64,000 nucleotides of DNA from Chryseobacterium bernardetii. GTDB taxonomy: Bacteria; Bacteroidota; Bacteroidia; Flavobacteriales; Weeksellaceae. Location of the stretch: NCBI RefSeq assembly GCF_003815975.1, contig NZ_CP033932.1, positions 3,701,501 through 3,765,500 of the forward strand, in the 5' to 3' direction. Positions 43,082-50,965 of the stretch are shown here, piece by piece (the stretch's first letter is position 1; each line of letters starts with the position of its first letter). Position numbers and translations under genes: made by a program. The notes under the pieces are model-generated. The model was given only the letters and a program-made list of their open reading frames with translations, ran no database searches and had not been told where the DNA came from.

Positions 43082-43105
43082 TTATCCACATTTTTTTGTG
43101 GATAA
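43082..43105. promoter_or_regulatory. Inverted pair of perfect DnaA-box consensus sites
   Basis: TTATCCACA at 43082-43090 and its exact complement TGTGGATAA at 43097-43105, 6 bp apart. This equals the E. coli DnaA consensus twice. It also forms a hairpin about 50 bp after the stop of the minus-strand hydrolase, so a terminator role is an alternative. Confidence 0.4.
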
Positions 43106-43157
43106 GTGTTTTATTATTCCACAACCACTCATTTAATACTGAGGAAAATGTTCAGGA

Positions 43158-43871
43158 TTAATGTTCTTCAAGGTACTTTAGTATAAAACTATTTAATACT
43201 TTTTTCTCTTCATCATCGCCCTTATTATCCATGTGACTATGGTTGATGGACGTTGGCTGAACCGTCATGTGAAACTTTTTCTGTTCCTCTTCGGTAGGAA
43301 GAACTCCGTCATCGGCAGGATAATCGTTGGAACGTAATGAATAGATTTTAGGAATGCTGGTTCTGGGCAGGAACATTCTCCTATTATCCATGGTAATGAT
43401 TTTATAAACCAGATTAGGATGCTGATTTCCAAATAAAGCTGCCATATCGCCGCCATTGGAATGGCCTATTAAAGTAAGGTGCCTATAATCCAGATCCGGA
43501 TTTGTTTTTTTAAGCTCTTTCAAAACATATAAGATATTATCGGAGCCACTTTGCCAGAAAGGTCTTCTCACGATCTGCAGATTTCCTTCTACAGGCAGTA
43601 GTGGATCTGTAGTTTGTTCATGCTGAATGCTTACAGAAAAATATCCTTTTGAAGCTAACTTTTCAGTTAAGTAGGAATATACAAAATAATCACCGCCTTT
43701 ATTAAAGCCATATCCATGATTAAAAATAATTACCTGCTGATTCGGAATTTTCTTATGGGTTTTGGGCAGATAATAGGCAACAGGAATTTTACGGTTTCGG
43801 CTTTGATCAAATAAAGTTAAAGTATCCCTTTTCACTTCATAATTATGATCTGAGCTTATCTTTTTTTTCAC
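43158..43871 (-). CDS. Alpha/beta hydrolase with a frameshifted lipoprotein signal
   Basis: The frame encodes 237 residues from a GTG at 43871. It has an alpha/beta hydrolase core: oxyanion text IIFNHGYGFNKGG, nucleophile S138 in GHSNGG, a late acidic region (SLRSNDYPADDG) and His in SINHSHMD. Upstream, the start region at 43932 encodes a lipoprotein signal (text LPVFLLLANCSVKKK) only if the A9 run at 43917-43925 is one base shorter or two longer; as given, the two frames are out of phase and the full-length frame has a TAA. The gene is therefore either phase-variable, damaged, or affected by a sequencing error at the homopolymer. The substrate is unknown. Confidence 0.75.
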   Translation of the reverse strand: MKKKISSDHNYEVKRDTLTLFDQSRNRKIPVAYYLPKTHKKIPNQQVIIFNHGYGFNKGGDYFVYSYLTEKLASKGYFSVSIQHEQTTDPLLPVEGNLQIVRRPFWQSGSDNILYVLKELKKTNPDLDYRHLTLIGHSNGGDMAALFGNQHPNLVYKIITMDNRRMFLPRTSIPKIYSLRSNDYPADDGVLPTEEEQKKFHMTVQPTSINHSHMDNKGDDEEKKVLNSFILKYLEEH

Positions 43872-43916
43872 AGAACAATTAGCAAGAAGAAGGAAAACAG
43901 GAAGGTATTGTAATAT

Positions 43917-43925
43917 TTTTTTTTA
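43917..43925 (-). repeat. A9 homopolymer in the signal-peptide region of the hydrolase
   Basis: Nine A residues on the coding strand follow ATGACATT (start codon at 43930-43932). With eight or eleven A residues the lipoprotein signal and hydrolase would be one frame. Confidence 0.7.
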
Positions 43926-43932
43926 ATGTCAT

Positions 43933-44248
43933 GGTAAAATAGATTGATTACAAAAATCTGAAATTTCCTGATATAAAAAATGTATTTTTTTGTTTCTAAT
44001 TAGGTTAAAAATTAAAATAATAATTTATTTTAAACTTTATTAGCTGATAATTAAGTATTTTTATTTCATTAAAATCTTATTATAAATATTACCCGATATC
44101 AGGCACCATTCTAAAGCTTGAAAATAACAGGTTCAGAAATTTCTGAATCTATTTACCTATTTATTTAAATTCAAACTTACTTATATACAAGCTGATCACC
44201 ATGATTAGGCGTTTGAATATGAACCATTATATTTTAAATAAGATTATT
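43933..44248. other. AT-rich intergenic region with a 16-bp palindrome
   Basis: 316 bp between divergent genes, with no coding sense seen. TTCAGAAATTTCTGAA at 44132-44147 is a perfect palindrome about 100 bp upstream of the oxidoreductase start and may be an operator. Confidence 0.45.
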
Positions 44249-44884
44249 ATGAAAACAAATACAATTGCCGTTATTGGTGGAACCGGAAAATCCGGAAAAT
44301 ATCTGATGCAAAATCTTCTGGATAAAGGATATCCTATAAAGCTATTAATTAGAAATCCCGGAAGCTTTGCACCACAGAATCCTTTAGTTAAAATGGTAAA
44401 AGGAGATGTAAGGGATGAGAAAGCGGTATATTCATTAATTGAAGGCTGCAATATCGTAATGAGTACTCTGGGACAACCGAAAGGAGAGAAATCTATCTTC
44501 AGTGATGCTGCAAAAAATATCATCCGTGCAATGAATGATTACGGAATCAAAAGATATATAGTAACAACAGGATTGAGTGTAAATACAGAAGCCGATTGTA
44601 AGAATAACCGCGTGAAAATGGCTACCGAATGGATGTATCAGAATTACCCTGAAACAACATCAGATAAGCAGAAAGAATATCAGCTTCTCTCAGAAAGCAA
44701 TTTAGACTGGACGCTTGTGCGGCTGCCACTTATTAATCTGACAGACAAAAGTTTTCCCACAGAAACAAGTCTTGTTGACTGTAAAGGTGAAAGTATCAGT
44801 GCTGCAGATCTTGCAGAATTTTTGGTATCGCAGATTGATGTTTCTGACTACCTTGGGAAAAGCCCGTTTCTGTACAATAAATAA
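44249..44884 (+). CDS. NAD(P)-binding oxidoreductase (atypical SDR/NmrA-like)
   Basis: The product is about 211 residues with a Rossmann start AVIGGTGKSGKYL (GxxGxxG), an RNPGSF nucleotide-recognition stretch, VKGDVRDEKAV and a YIVTTGLSVNT segment, typical of atypical SDR proteins such as the NAD(P)H-binding family. I start at 44249 because MKTNTIAVIGG begins directly at the fold; an extension to 44201 adds an improbable leader. It is a single gene followed by a bidirectional terminator. The substrate is not visible. Confidence 0.85.
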   Translation: MKTNTIAVIGGTGKSGKYLMQNLLDKGYPIKLLIRNPGSFAPQNPLVKMVKGDVRDEKAVYSLIEGCNIVMSTLGQPKGEKSIFSDAAKNIIRAMNDYGIKRYIVTTGLSVNTEADCKNNRVKMATEWMYQNYPETTSDKQKEYQLLSESNLDWTLVRLPLINLTDKSFPTETSLVDCKGESISAADLAEFLVSQIDVSDYLGKSPFLYNK

Positions 44885-44910
44885 ATTTTACAATAAACAT
44901 TATCAAAAAA

Positions 44911-44934
44911 ACAGAGAGCTCAATGGCTCTCTGT
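44911..44934. terminator. Bidirectional terminator between the oxidoreductase and uvrA
   Basis: A 9-bp stem (ACAGAGAGC at 44911-44919, complement at 44926-44934). Seven A residues precede it on the plus strand, giving a T-run for the minus-strand uvrA transcript. Confidence 0.85.
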
Positions 44935-44938
44935 TTAT

Positions 44939-47746
44939 CTATTTTTCAAGTTTTTCCTTGATGTATTTTGCGGTATAAGACTTTTTATTTTTTGTAAGAT
45001 CTTCAGGGGTTCCTGCAAATACTACTTCACCACCATGTTTTCCTGCTTCCGGACCAATATCAATGATATAATCAGCACATTTGATAATATCCGGTTGATG
45101 TTCAATAACAATTACCGAATGCCCAAGGTCTATCAGTGCCTGTAATGACTTCAACAACTTTTGAATATCATGGAAATGAAGACCAGTAGACGGCTCATCA
45201 AAGATAAATAGTGTTTTGTCTGTAGTAACCCCTTTTACAAGGAAAGAAGCCAGCTTTACACGCTGTGCTTCACCACCGGAAAGGGTAGAAGAGCTTTGTC
45301 CCAGTTGTAAATAGCCCAGTCCAACCTCCTGTAAAGGTCTCAGTTTTGTTACGATTTTTTCTTCATTGTTATCCTTAAAGAACTCCAATGCCTCATCCAC
45401 GGTCATGTGAAGAATATCGGAAATACTTTTCTCATCAAACTTCACTTCAAGGATCTCACTTTTGAAACGGGTTCCTTTACAAACTTCACATTCCAGTTCA
45501 ATATCAGCCATAAACTGCATTGAAACATTGATAACTCCTTCACCTTTGCATTCATCACATCTTCCGCCGTCTACGTTGAAAGAGAAGTGTTTCGGTTTAT
45601 AGCCCATCATCTTAGCCACTTTCTGCTTGGCAAAAAGATCACGGATGTCATCGTAAGCTTTCAGATAAGTAACCGGATTAGAACGTGAAGATTTTCCAAT
45701 AGGATTCTGATCAATCAGCTCAATATTTTTGATGAGTTTTTTAGGGAATTCTACAGAATCATAATCTCCTTTTTTACCTCCCATTCCCAGTTGTATCTGA
45801 ATATCGTTGGTAAGGATTTCCTTCATCAATGTAGACTTTCCACTTCCTGAAACCCCTGAAATAACAGTGAGGCTTTCCAAAGGGACATCTACGTCAATAT
45901 TTTTAAGGTTATTCTGGCGGGCTCCTTTAATATGAATCCATTCTTTTGCTTTTCTTCGTTTCTTGGGAACCTCTATTTCCAGTCTTCCTGTAAGATATTC
46001 TGAAGTAAGCGTATTGGCTTTTTTCAGATCTTTATAATCTCCTGCAAATACCAGTTCTCCACCAAGATAACCTGCTTCCGGACCAATGTCAATAATATAA
46101 TCGGCAGCATGCATTACATCCTCATCATGTTCTACTACGATCACTGTATTTCCTAAATCACGAAGGTTTTTCAGTACTTCGATAAGGTTTTCAGTATCTT
46201 TAGAGTGTAGCCCGATAGAAGGTTCATCCAATATATAAATGGAACCTACCAAAGAGCTTCCCAAGCTCGTTGCCAGGTTAATTCTCTGACTTTCTCCTCC
46301 CGAAAGGGTATTCGAGGTTCTGTTTAATGTTAAATATCCTAACCCAACCTTTAATAAAAACTCAAGGCGGGTGGTAATTTCATATAATAGTCTCTTGGCA
46401 ACTTCCTGATCGTGTTCAGATAGTTTTAAACTGTTAATTAATGGTGCCAGCTCATCCAGTGGAAGTTCAATCATTGATTGAATATTGTGACCATCTACTT
46501 TTACCCAGCTTGTTTCTTCACGAAGCCTCAATCCTTCACAGGTTGGGCAAAGTGTTTTCCCTCTGTAACGGGAAAGCATCACTCTGTACTGGATTTTATA
46601 AAGGTTTTCTTCAAGCATTTTGAAGAAATTGTTGATGCATGGGAAATTGCTTTTACCATCACCTTTCCAAAGGAAGTTTTTCTGCTCTTTGGTGAGCTGA
46701 TGATAAGGTTTATGAATAGGAAAATCACCAGCTTTTTTGATGAAGTCTTTTTTCCATTCGCTCATAGTTTCACCTCTCCAGCAGACTACAGCGTCTTCAT
46801 AGATGGATAATGTTTTATTGGGTACCACAAGATCTTCATCAATTCCGATTACTTTTCCGTAACCTTCACAGGCAGGACATGCTCCATACGGATTATTGAA
46901 GCTGAAGAAATGAACATTCGGTTCAAGGAACTCCATGCCGTCAAGCTCAAATTTATTGGAAAACTCTTTTACCTTTTCGGTATCTGTATTTTTTAAGGAA
47001 CAGTATCCACGGCCTTCATAAAATGCCATCTGAATAGAGTCTGCCAGTCGCTGTAAAAAACTTTCATCTTCTTCATAAGAAAAACGGTCAATCACAAGAT
47101 TGATTTTCATTCCTTTTTCCGGAGTAAATCCAAAACTTTCCAGGTCTTCAATTCCAGCTACATTTCCATTGATTTCAAGTCTCGTGAAACCGGCAAGTTT
47201 TAAAACGTTCAGGGTTTCCTTAAAATTTTCAGCATCATATTCCAAAGGAGCAGTTAACAGAAAGGAAGTGTCTTTTTTAGAAGACTTAATAAAATCAACT
47301 ACATCCGAAACGGAATCCTTTCTCACCTCTTCCCCTGAAACAGGAGAAAATGTTTTCCCGATCCTTGCAAATAAAAGTTTCATATAGTCATAGATCTCCG
47401 TAGATGTTCCTACCGTAGAGCGTGGATTGGATGAAATAACTTTCTGCTGGATGGCGATAGACGGGGCAAGCCCTTTAATATCGTCTACCTTAGGTTTTTC
47501 TAATTTTCCTAAGAATTGACGGGCATAAGAACTTAAACTTTCCACATATCTTCTCTGTCCTTCTGCATAAATGGTATCAAAAGCAAGAGAAGATTTTCCG
47601 CTTCCTGATACTCCTGTAATAACGATTAGTTTGTTTTTCGGGATCAGGACGTCAATATGCTTCAGATTGTTAAGATGGGCATTCTTAACAAAAATCTGTT
47701 TTTTTATATCTATTTCTGTAATAGCAGCCATATTTTGTTTATTCAT
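44939..47746 (-). CDS. uvrA: Excinuclease ABC subunit A
   Basis: The 935-residue protein matches the usual UvrA length. It has two ABC ATPase halves: the first Walker A is GVSGSGKSS (45-53, K51), the second is GVSGSGKST in the C-terminal half, with two LSGGE signatures ([28 protein letters not shown]). The C-terminal zinc module is visible ([11 protein letters not shown] ... CEVCKGTRF). It acts in damage recognition with UvrB in nucleotide excision repair. It is monocistronic, with a strong terminator 5 bp after the stop. Two palindromes lie just upstream (47754 and 47793). Confidence 0.97.
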   Translation of the reverse strand: MNKQNMAAITEIDIKKQIFVKNAHLNNLKHIDVLIPKNKLIVITGVSGSGKSSLAFDTIYAEGQRRYVESLSSYARQFLGKLEKPKVDDIKGLAPSIAIQQKVISSNPRSTVGTSTEIYDYMKLLFARIGKTFSPVSGEEVRKDSVSDVVDFIKSSKKDTSFLLTAPLEYDAENFKETLNVLKLAGFTRLEINGNVAGIEDLESFGFTPEKGMKINLVIDRFSYEEDESFLQRLADSIQMAFYEGRGYCSLKNTDTEKVKEFSNKFELDGMEFLEPNVHFFSFNNPYGACPACEGYGKVIGIDEDLVVPNKTLSIYEDAVVCWRGETMSEWKKDFIKKAGDFPIHKPYHQLTKEQKNFLWKGDGKSNFPCINNFFKMLEENLYKIQYRVMLSRYRGKTLCPTCEGLRLREETSWVKVDGHNIQSMIELPLDELAPLINSLKLSEHDQEVAKRLLYEITTRLEFLLKVGLGYLTLNRTSNTLSGGESQRINLATSLGSSLVGSIYILDEPSIGLHSKDTENLIEVLKNLRDLGNTVIVVEHDEDVMHAADYIIDIGPEAGYLGGELVFAGDYKDLKKANTLTSEYLTGRLEIEVPKKRRKAKEWIHIKGARQNNLKNIDVDVPLESLTVISGVSGSGKSTLMKEILTNDIQIQLGMGGKKGDYDSVEFPKKLIKNIELIDQNPIGKSSRSNPVTYLKAYDDIRDLFAKQKVAKMMGYKPKHFSFNVDGGRCDECKGEGVINVSMQFMADIELECEVCKGTRFKSEILEVKFDEKSISDILHMTVDEALEFFKDNNEEKIVTKLRPLQEVGLGYLQLGQSSSTLSGGEAQRVKLASFLVKGVTTDKTLFIFDEPSTGLHFHDIQKLLKSLQALIDLGHSVIVIEHQPDIIKCADYIIDIGPEAGKHGGEVVFAGTPEDLTKNKKSYTAKYIKEKLEK

Positions 47747-47753
47747 AAAAGTA

Positions 47754-47806
47754 ACTGTACAGTATTGTAAACTGCCAGTTTAATGGTGTTTTCCGGAATA
47801 TTCCGG
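47754..47806 (-). promoter_or_regulatory. uvrA: Two palindromes just upstream of uvrA
   Basis: ACTGTACAGT (10 bp, 47754-47763) begins 7 bp before the uvrA start, and CCGGAATATTCCGG (14 bp, 47793-47806) lies 46 bp before it. Either could be a DNA-damage operator; no regulator is known from this window. Confidence 0.4.
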
Positions 47807-48261
47807 GTGTCATCAATTGAACTTTCAAATTATTTCCGGATTCAGCTGGCAGAGACTGCATATTTGTTTAATGCTGCTCAAAATACAGTTGAAAAAGAAT
47901 GTTTTGCCGTAAAATTAAGACCCACAAAATTACGAATTTTTTAGCAAAAATTATATGCTTCTCTTATTACTAAAATGATATAGGAAAATAAAAATTCAGC
48001 GATGTTGGTATCCTGATTGGGAACCGAAAAAAAGATATTTCCGATATATTTTGCAGAATTATTTTCTTTTTATGGCTTGCTGTTATTGAATTCTAAACAG
48101 TTTTTGATCTTTTAACAGCTTTTTTTGTCTGGGTATTGTTTTATATTTTAAAATTATTTAAAATTGTATTCATAAATATGTAATATAGAAATGAGAAAAC
48201 TATTCAGAGATCTAGTTACACATTTAATGAGAAAAAGATAGAATACTCCCTCAAAAAACAT

Positions 48262-48290
48262 AGACACAGCATCCAGGTTGTGTCTTTTTT
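48262..48290 (+). terminator. Rho-independent terminator of an unknown short transcript
   Basis: AGACACAGC pairs with GTTGTGTCT (one G-T pair), with a 5-nt loop and a T6 tail. No long plus-strand gene precedes it, because uvrA is on the minus strand, so it probably ends a short RNA. Confidence 0.65.
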
Positions 48291-48365
48291 ATGACAAGTA
48301 TCATTTGCCTGTCTTCATGAACTCCCTTACTTTTGAACCTTGTTAAAAGAAACTACTGAACGATT

Positions 48366-50177
48366 ATGATCAAAAAGATAGGAAGTGTTTTTTTTCTGGG
48401 GTCCTTACTCCTGGTAAATGCACAGGAAAAAACTACAGATATTGAAAACATTGAATTTCAAGGGAAATTTATCTCAACTCCTTATAAAAGTGCCAACCAG
48501 AATATTACTGTAATCACCAAAGAAGATATTGCTAATGCACCATCCAAAAGTATTGATGAGATTCTTCAGCAAGTTCCGGGGATGGACATCAGAAGGAGAG
48601 GATCCAATGGAGTTCAGAGTGATATCAGTTTCCGTGGAAGTTCCTTTGAACAGGTTTTGTTACTCTTGAATGGGGTAAGAATCAATGATTCGCAGACAGG
48701 CCACAATTCTATGAACCTTCCTGTAGATCTGGAAGATGTGGAAAAGATTGAGATTATAAAAGGTCCGGCAGCCAGACGTTTTGGACAGAATGCTTATGCC
48801 GGGGTAATTAATGTGATTACCAGGCCCGGAACAGGAAAAAAAGTTAAAATAAGCGCAGAGGGCGGCGACTATAGTTCTTATGGGCTAGGGTTCAATGCTC
48901 AGATGGGAAATGAAAAATTTGCCAGCACCCTTCAGGCTAATGCTTCAGGATCAGAGGGATACATGTATAATACAGATTATGAAATCCGGAATGTATTTTA
49001 CCAGGGAAAACTGAATATTAAGAATGGAGACCTTAGGCTCCAAGCTGGCTTTTCGGAAAAGAAATTCGGTGCGAACGGTTTTTATGCCTCTAAAAATGCA
49101 ATAGATCAGTATGAAGAAATGCAGGCTTCCCTTGTAAGTATTGCGCATCAGCAGACATTTGGGAGGTTAAAAATAAATTCCAATGTTTACTGGAGAAGAG
49201 GTCAGGATATGTATCTGTATACCAGACAGAACCCCAAAGGTTACAGAAACATGCACATCGGGAATAATGTTGGTGGGGAAGTGAATTCCAGCTATCAATG
49301 GGGATTGGGAACAACAGGAGTAGGTGTGGAGCTTAGAAAAGAGTTTCTGGTGAGCAGTAATTTGGGCAATCCTAACCGTTTTGTTTCCCAGGTTTTCTTT
49401 GAACATCATTTCTCCTTATTGGATAAAAAATTAAACATCAGCCCGGGGATTTCATGGGCCAATTATTCTAAAGAAGGAAACTTTTTCTATCCCGGATTGG
49501 ATGTAGGTTATAACTTTAACCCCAATAATAAAGTATATGGAAATATTGCCAAGGTACACCGTATACCAACTTTTACCGATCTTTATTATGTAAGTCCGCA
49601 GGAGCGTGGTAACCCCAATCTATTGCCTGAAAATGGAGTTTCATCAGAGGTGGGATACCAGTACCAGGACCAGAAGATCTTAGCTAAAATCAGTGGTTTT
49701 TTGAGAGATTCGAAGAATTCTATTGACTGGGTTAAAAAAGATATCAATGATAAAACCTGGGTAGCCGAAAATGTGGGGAATATAAAAATTAAAGGAATAG
49801 AAACCGAGATCAGCTACAAAATGACGGGCTGGCTTAAGATGATGGCCGGCTACACCTATATTGATGGTCAGTTTCAGAAATCCAATGAGCTTGTTTCAAG
49901 GTATATCATGGATAACCTTAGACATCAGTTTATTGGTAAAGTGGAAACAAAATTCCTTGGGGCTTTTACTAATGAAATTGTGTACAGATATAATGAAAGG
50001 ATGAATTTGGGGAGCTATCAGCTGCTGGATGAGAAATTAAGCTTTACTAAAAAAGATTATTCTGTGTATGTTTTAGTGAACAATATCACCAATACAAAAT
50101 ATACGGAAGCATTTGGCGTTGAAATGCCGCAAAGATGGTTCCATATTGGGTTTTCTTACACAATTAATATGAAGTAA
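48366..50177 (+). CDS. TonB-dependent receptor
   Basis: The 603-residue protein has a signal peptide (MIKKIGSVFFLGSLLLVNAQ), a plug domain (NITVITKEDIANAPSKSIDE, QQVPGMDIRRRG, VEKIEIIKGPAARRFGQNA) and a beta barrel ending WFHIGFSYTINMK with a terminal aromatic strand. It is smaller than SusC-like receptors and lacks an N-terminal regulatory domain; the size fits BtuB/siderophore-type receptors. The ligand is unknown. It is followed by a DUF2490 gene after about 70 bp. Confidence 0.9.
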   Translation: MIKKIGSVFFLGSLLLVNAQEKTTDIENIEFQGKFISTPYKSANQNITVITKEDIANAPSKSIDEILQQVPGMDIRRRGSNGVQSDISFRGSSFEQVLLLLNGVRINDSQTGHNSMNLPVDLEDVEKIEIIKGPAARRFGQNAYAGVINVITRPGTGKKVKISAEGGDYSSYGLGFNAQMGNEKFASTLQANASGSEGYMYNTDYEIRNVFYQGKLNIKNGDLRLQAGFSEKKFGANGFYASKNAIDQYEEMQASLVSIAHQQTFGRLKINSNVYWRRGQDMYLYTRQNPKGYRNMHIGNNVGGEVNSSYQWGLGTTGVGVELRKEFLVSSNLGNPNRFVSQVFFEHHFSLLDKKLNISPGISWANYSKEGNFFYPGLDVGYNFNPNNKVYGNIAKVHRIPTFTDLYYVSPQERGNPNLLPENGVSSEVGYQYQDQKILAKISGFLRDSKNSIDWVKKDINDKTWVAENVGNIKIKGIETEISYKMTGWLKMMAGYTYIDGQFQKSNELVSRYIMDNLRHQFIGKVETKFLGAFTNEIVYRYNERMNLGSYQLLDEKLSFTKKDYSVYVLVNNITNTKYTEAFGVEMPQRWFHIGFSYTINMK

Positions 50178-50228
50178 GTGTTAATTTAATATTAATGAAA
50201 GTTAATATTAACAAATTGTTAAAAAAAT

Positions 50229-50236
50229 TACATTTG
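50229..50236 (+). promoter_or_regulatory. TACATTTG -7 element before the DUF2490 gene
   Basis: TACATTTG matches TAnnTTTG and would start the transcript about 6-8 nt before the ATG at 50249. The same sequence is used at 618-625. No -33 element at proper spacing was found. Confidence 0.45.
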
Positions 50237-50248
50237 CAAAAATTTTTT

Positions 50249-50965
50249 ATGAAGCGTTTTCTAGGTTTAAGTCTACTTCTTAGTCTATCTTTCTTCAAAG
50301 CTCAGGAACATATTTCCAGCTTCAATGCAGTGACTCTAACCTATAAGTTTCATCCTAAATTTTTCATCTACGGAGAAGGTCAGCTGCGAGGTAATGAAGA
50401 TTACACGTACCCGGATTATTACGAAATAAAAGGAGGGCTCGGCTATAATCTTACCAAGAATCACAAACCGTTTGTGGGACTGGGAAGATATGTCAATTAT
50501 AAAGATAAGAAATTAAGCAAAGAAGAATTCAGGGTTTGGCTTCAGGATATCATTGATATTAAAAAAGGCATTGTGAAGTTTGAGAACCGTTTTCGTGTCG
50601 AAAAAAGCTGGTTTTATGAACCGCAAACTGACAATACTTCTCAGAGAATGCGTTACCGTTACCGCTTGAATGTAAGTGTTCCTTTAAATGCTAAAGAAAT
50701 CAAAAAAGGGACTGTTTTTGCCAATGCCTATGATGAGCTTTTCCTGGTAACCCCAATGAAGCCTACTTTTGCAAGGAACAGGGTGTATGGCGGTTTCGGC
50801 TATCAGATCGATGATTACTTCGGAGTTGTAAGCGGATACCTTTGGCAGCGTGAGTTTGAAGCAAAAGGAAATAAAAATTTACATTTCATATACCTTGCTT
50901 TAAACATCAATATTGATGGTACAAATCATGAAGTGAAAACGTATGATTTCCCTGGTGCGGATTAA
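50249..50965 (+). CDS. DUF2490 outer-membrane protein
   Basis: The product is about 238 residues from the ATG at 50249, where a signal peptide begins (MKRFLGLSLLLSLSFFKAQ). The mature protein has alternating beta strands (YGEGQLRGNEDYTYPDYYE, VKFENRFRVEKSWF, RMRYRYRLNVSVPL) as in the DUF2490 barrel family. An extension to 50195 would cover the promoter element and is rejected. Function unknown. It overlaps the converging M48 gene by 4 bp. Confidence 0.85.
   Translation: MKRFLGLSLLLSLSFFKAQEHISSFNAVTLTYKFHPKFFIYGEGQLRGNEDYTYPDYYEIKGGLGYNLTKNHKPFVGLGRYVNYKDKKLSKEEFRVWLQDIIDIKKGIVKFENRFRVEKSWFYEPQTDNTSQRMRYRYRLNVSVPLNAKEIKKGTVFANAYDELFLVTPMKPTFARNRVYGGFGYQIDDYFGVVSGYLWQREFEAKGNKNLHFIYLALNINIDGTNHEVKTYDFPGAD

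Larger units (their letters stand above)
42726..43157. other. AT-rich region with two hairpins and a DnaA-box pair
   Basis: No gene is seen in 432 bp. It holds a 9-bp hairpin at 42852-42876 (GAATCTGCC arms), whose minus-strand 3' side is T-rich, a 9-bp hairpin at 42919-42943 (AAGCACAGC arms) with T-rich flanks on both sides, and inverted TTATCCACA boxes at 43082 and 43097. Confidence 0.6.
47747..48365. other. Intergenic region with uvrA-proximal palindromes and a possible short transcript
   Basis: 619 bp with no large gene. It contains ACTGTACAGT at 47754-47763, CCGGAATATTCCGG at 47793-47806, a 16-codon frame (48191-48241, MRKLFRDLVTHLMRKR) and a terminator at 48262-48290 after it. The last two could form a small RNA or leader peptide unit; support is weak. 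Confidence 0.4.

Noticed and set aside
43082-43105. Chromosomal replication origin
   Set aside because: Only two DnaA boxes, no dnaA or other origin-linked gene, and the surrounding genes converge on the site; kept only as a candidate DnaA site.
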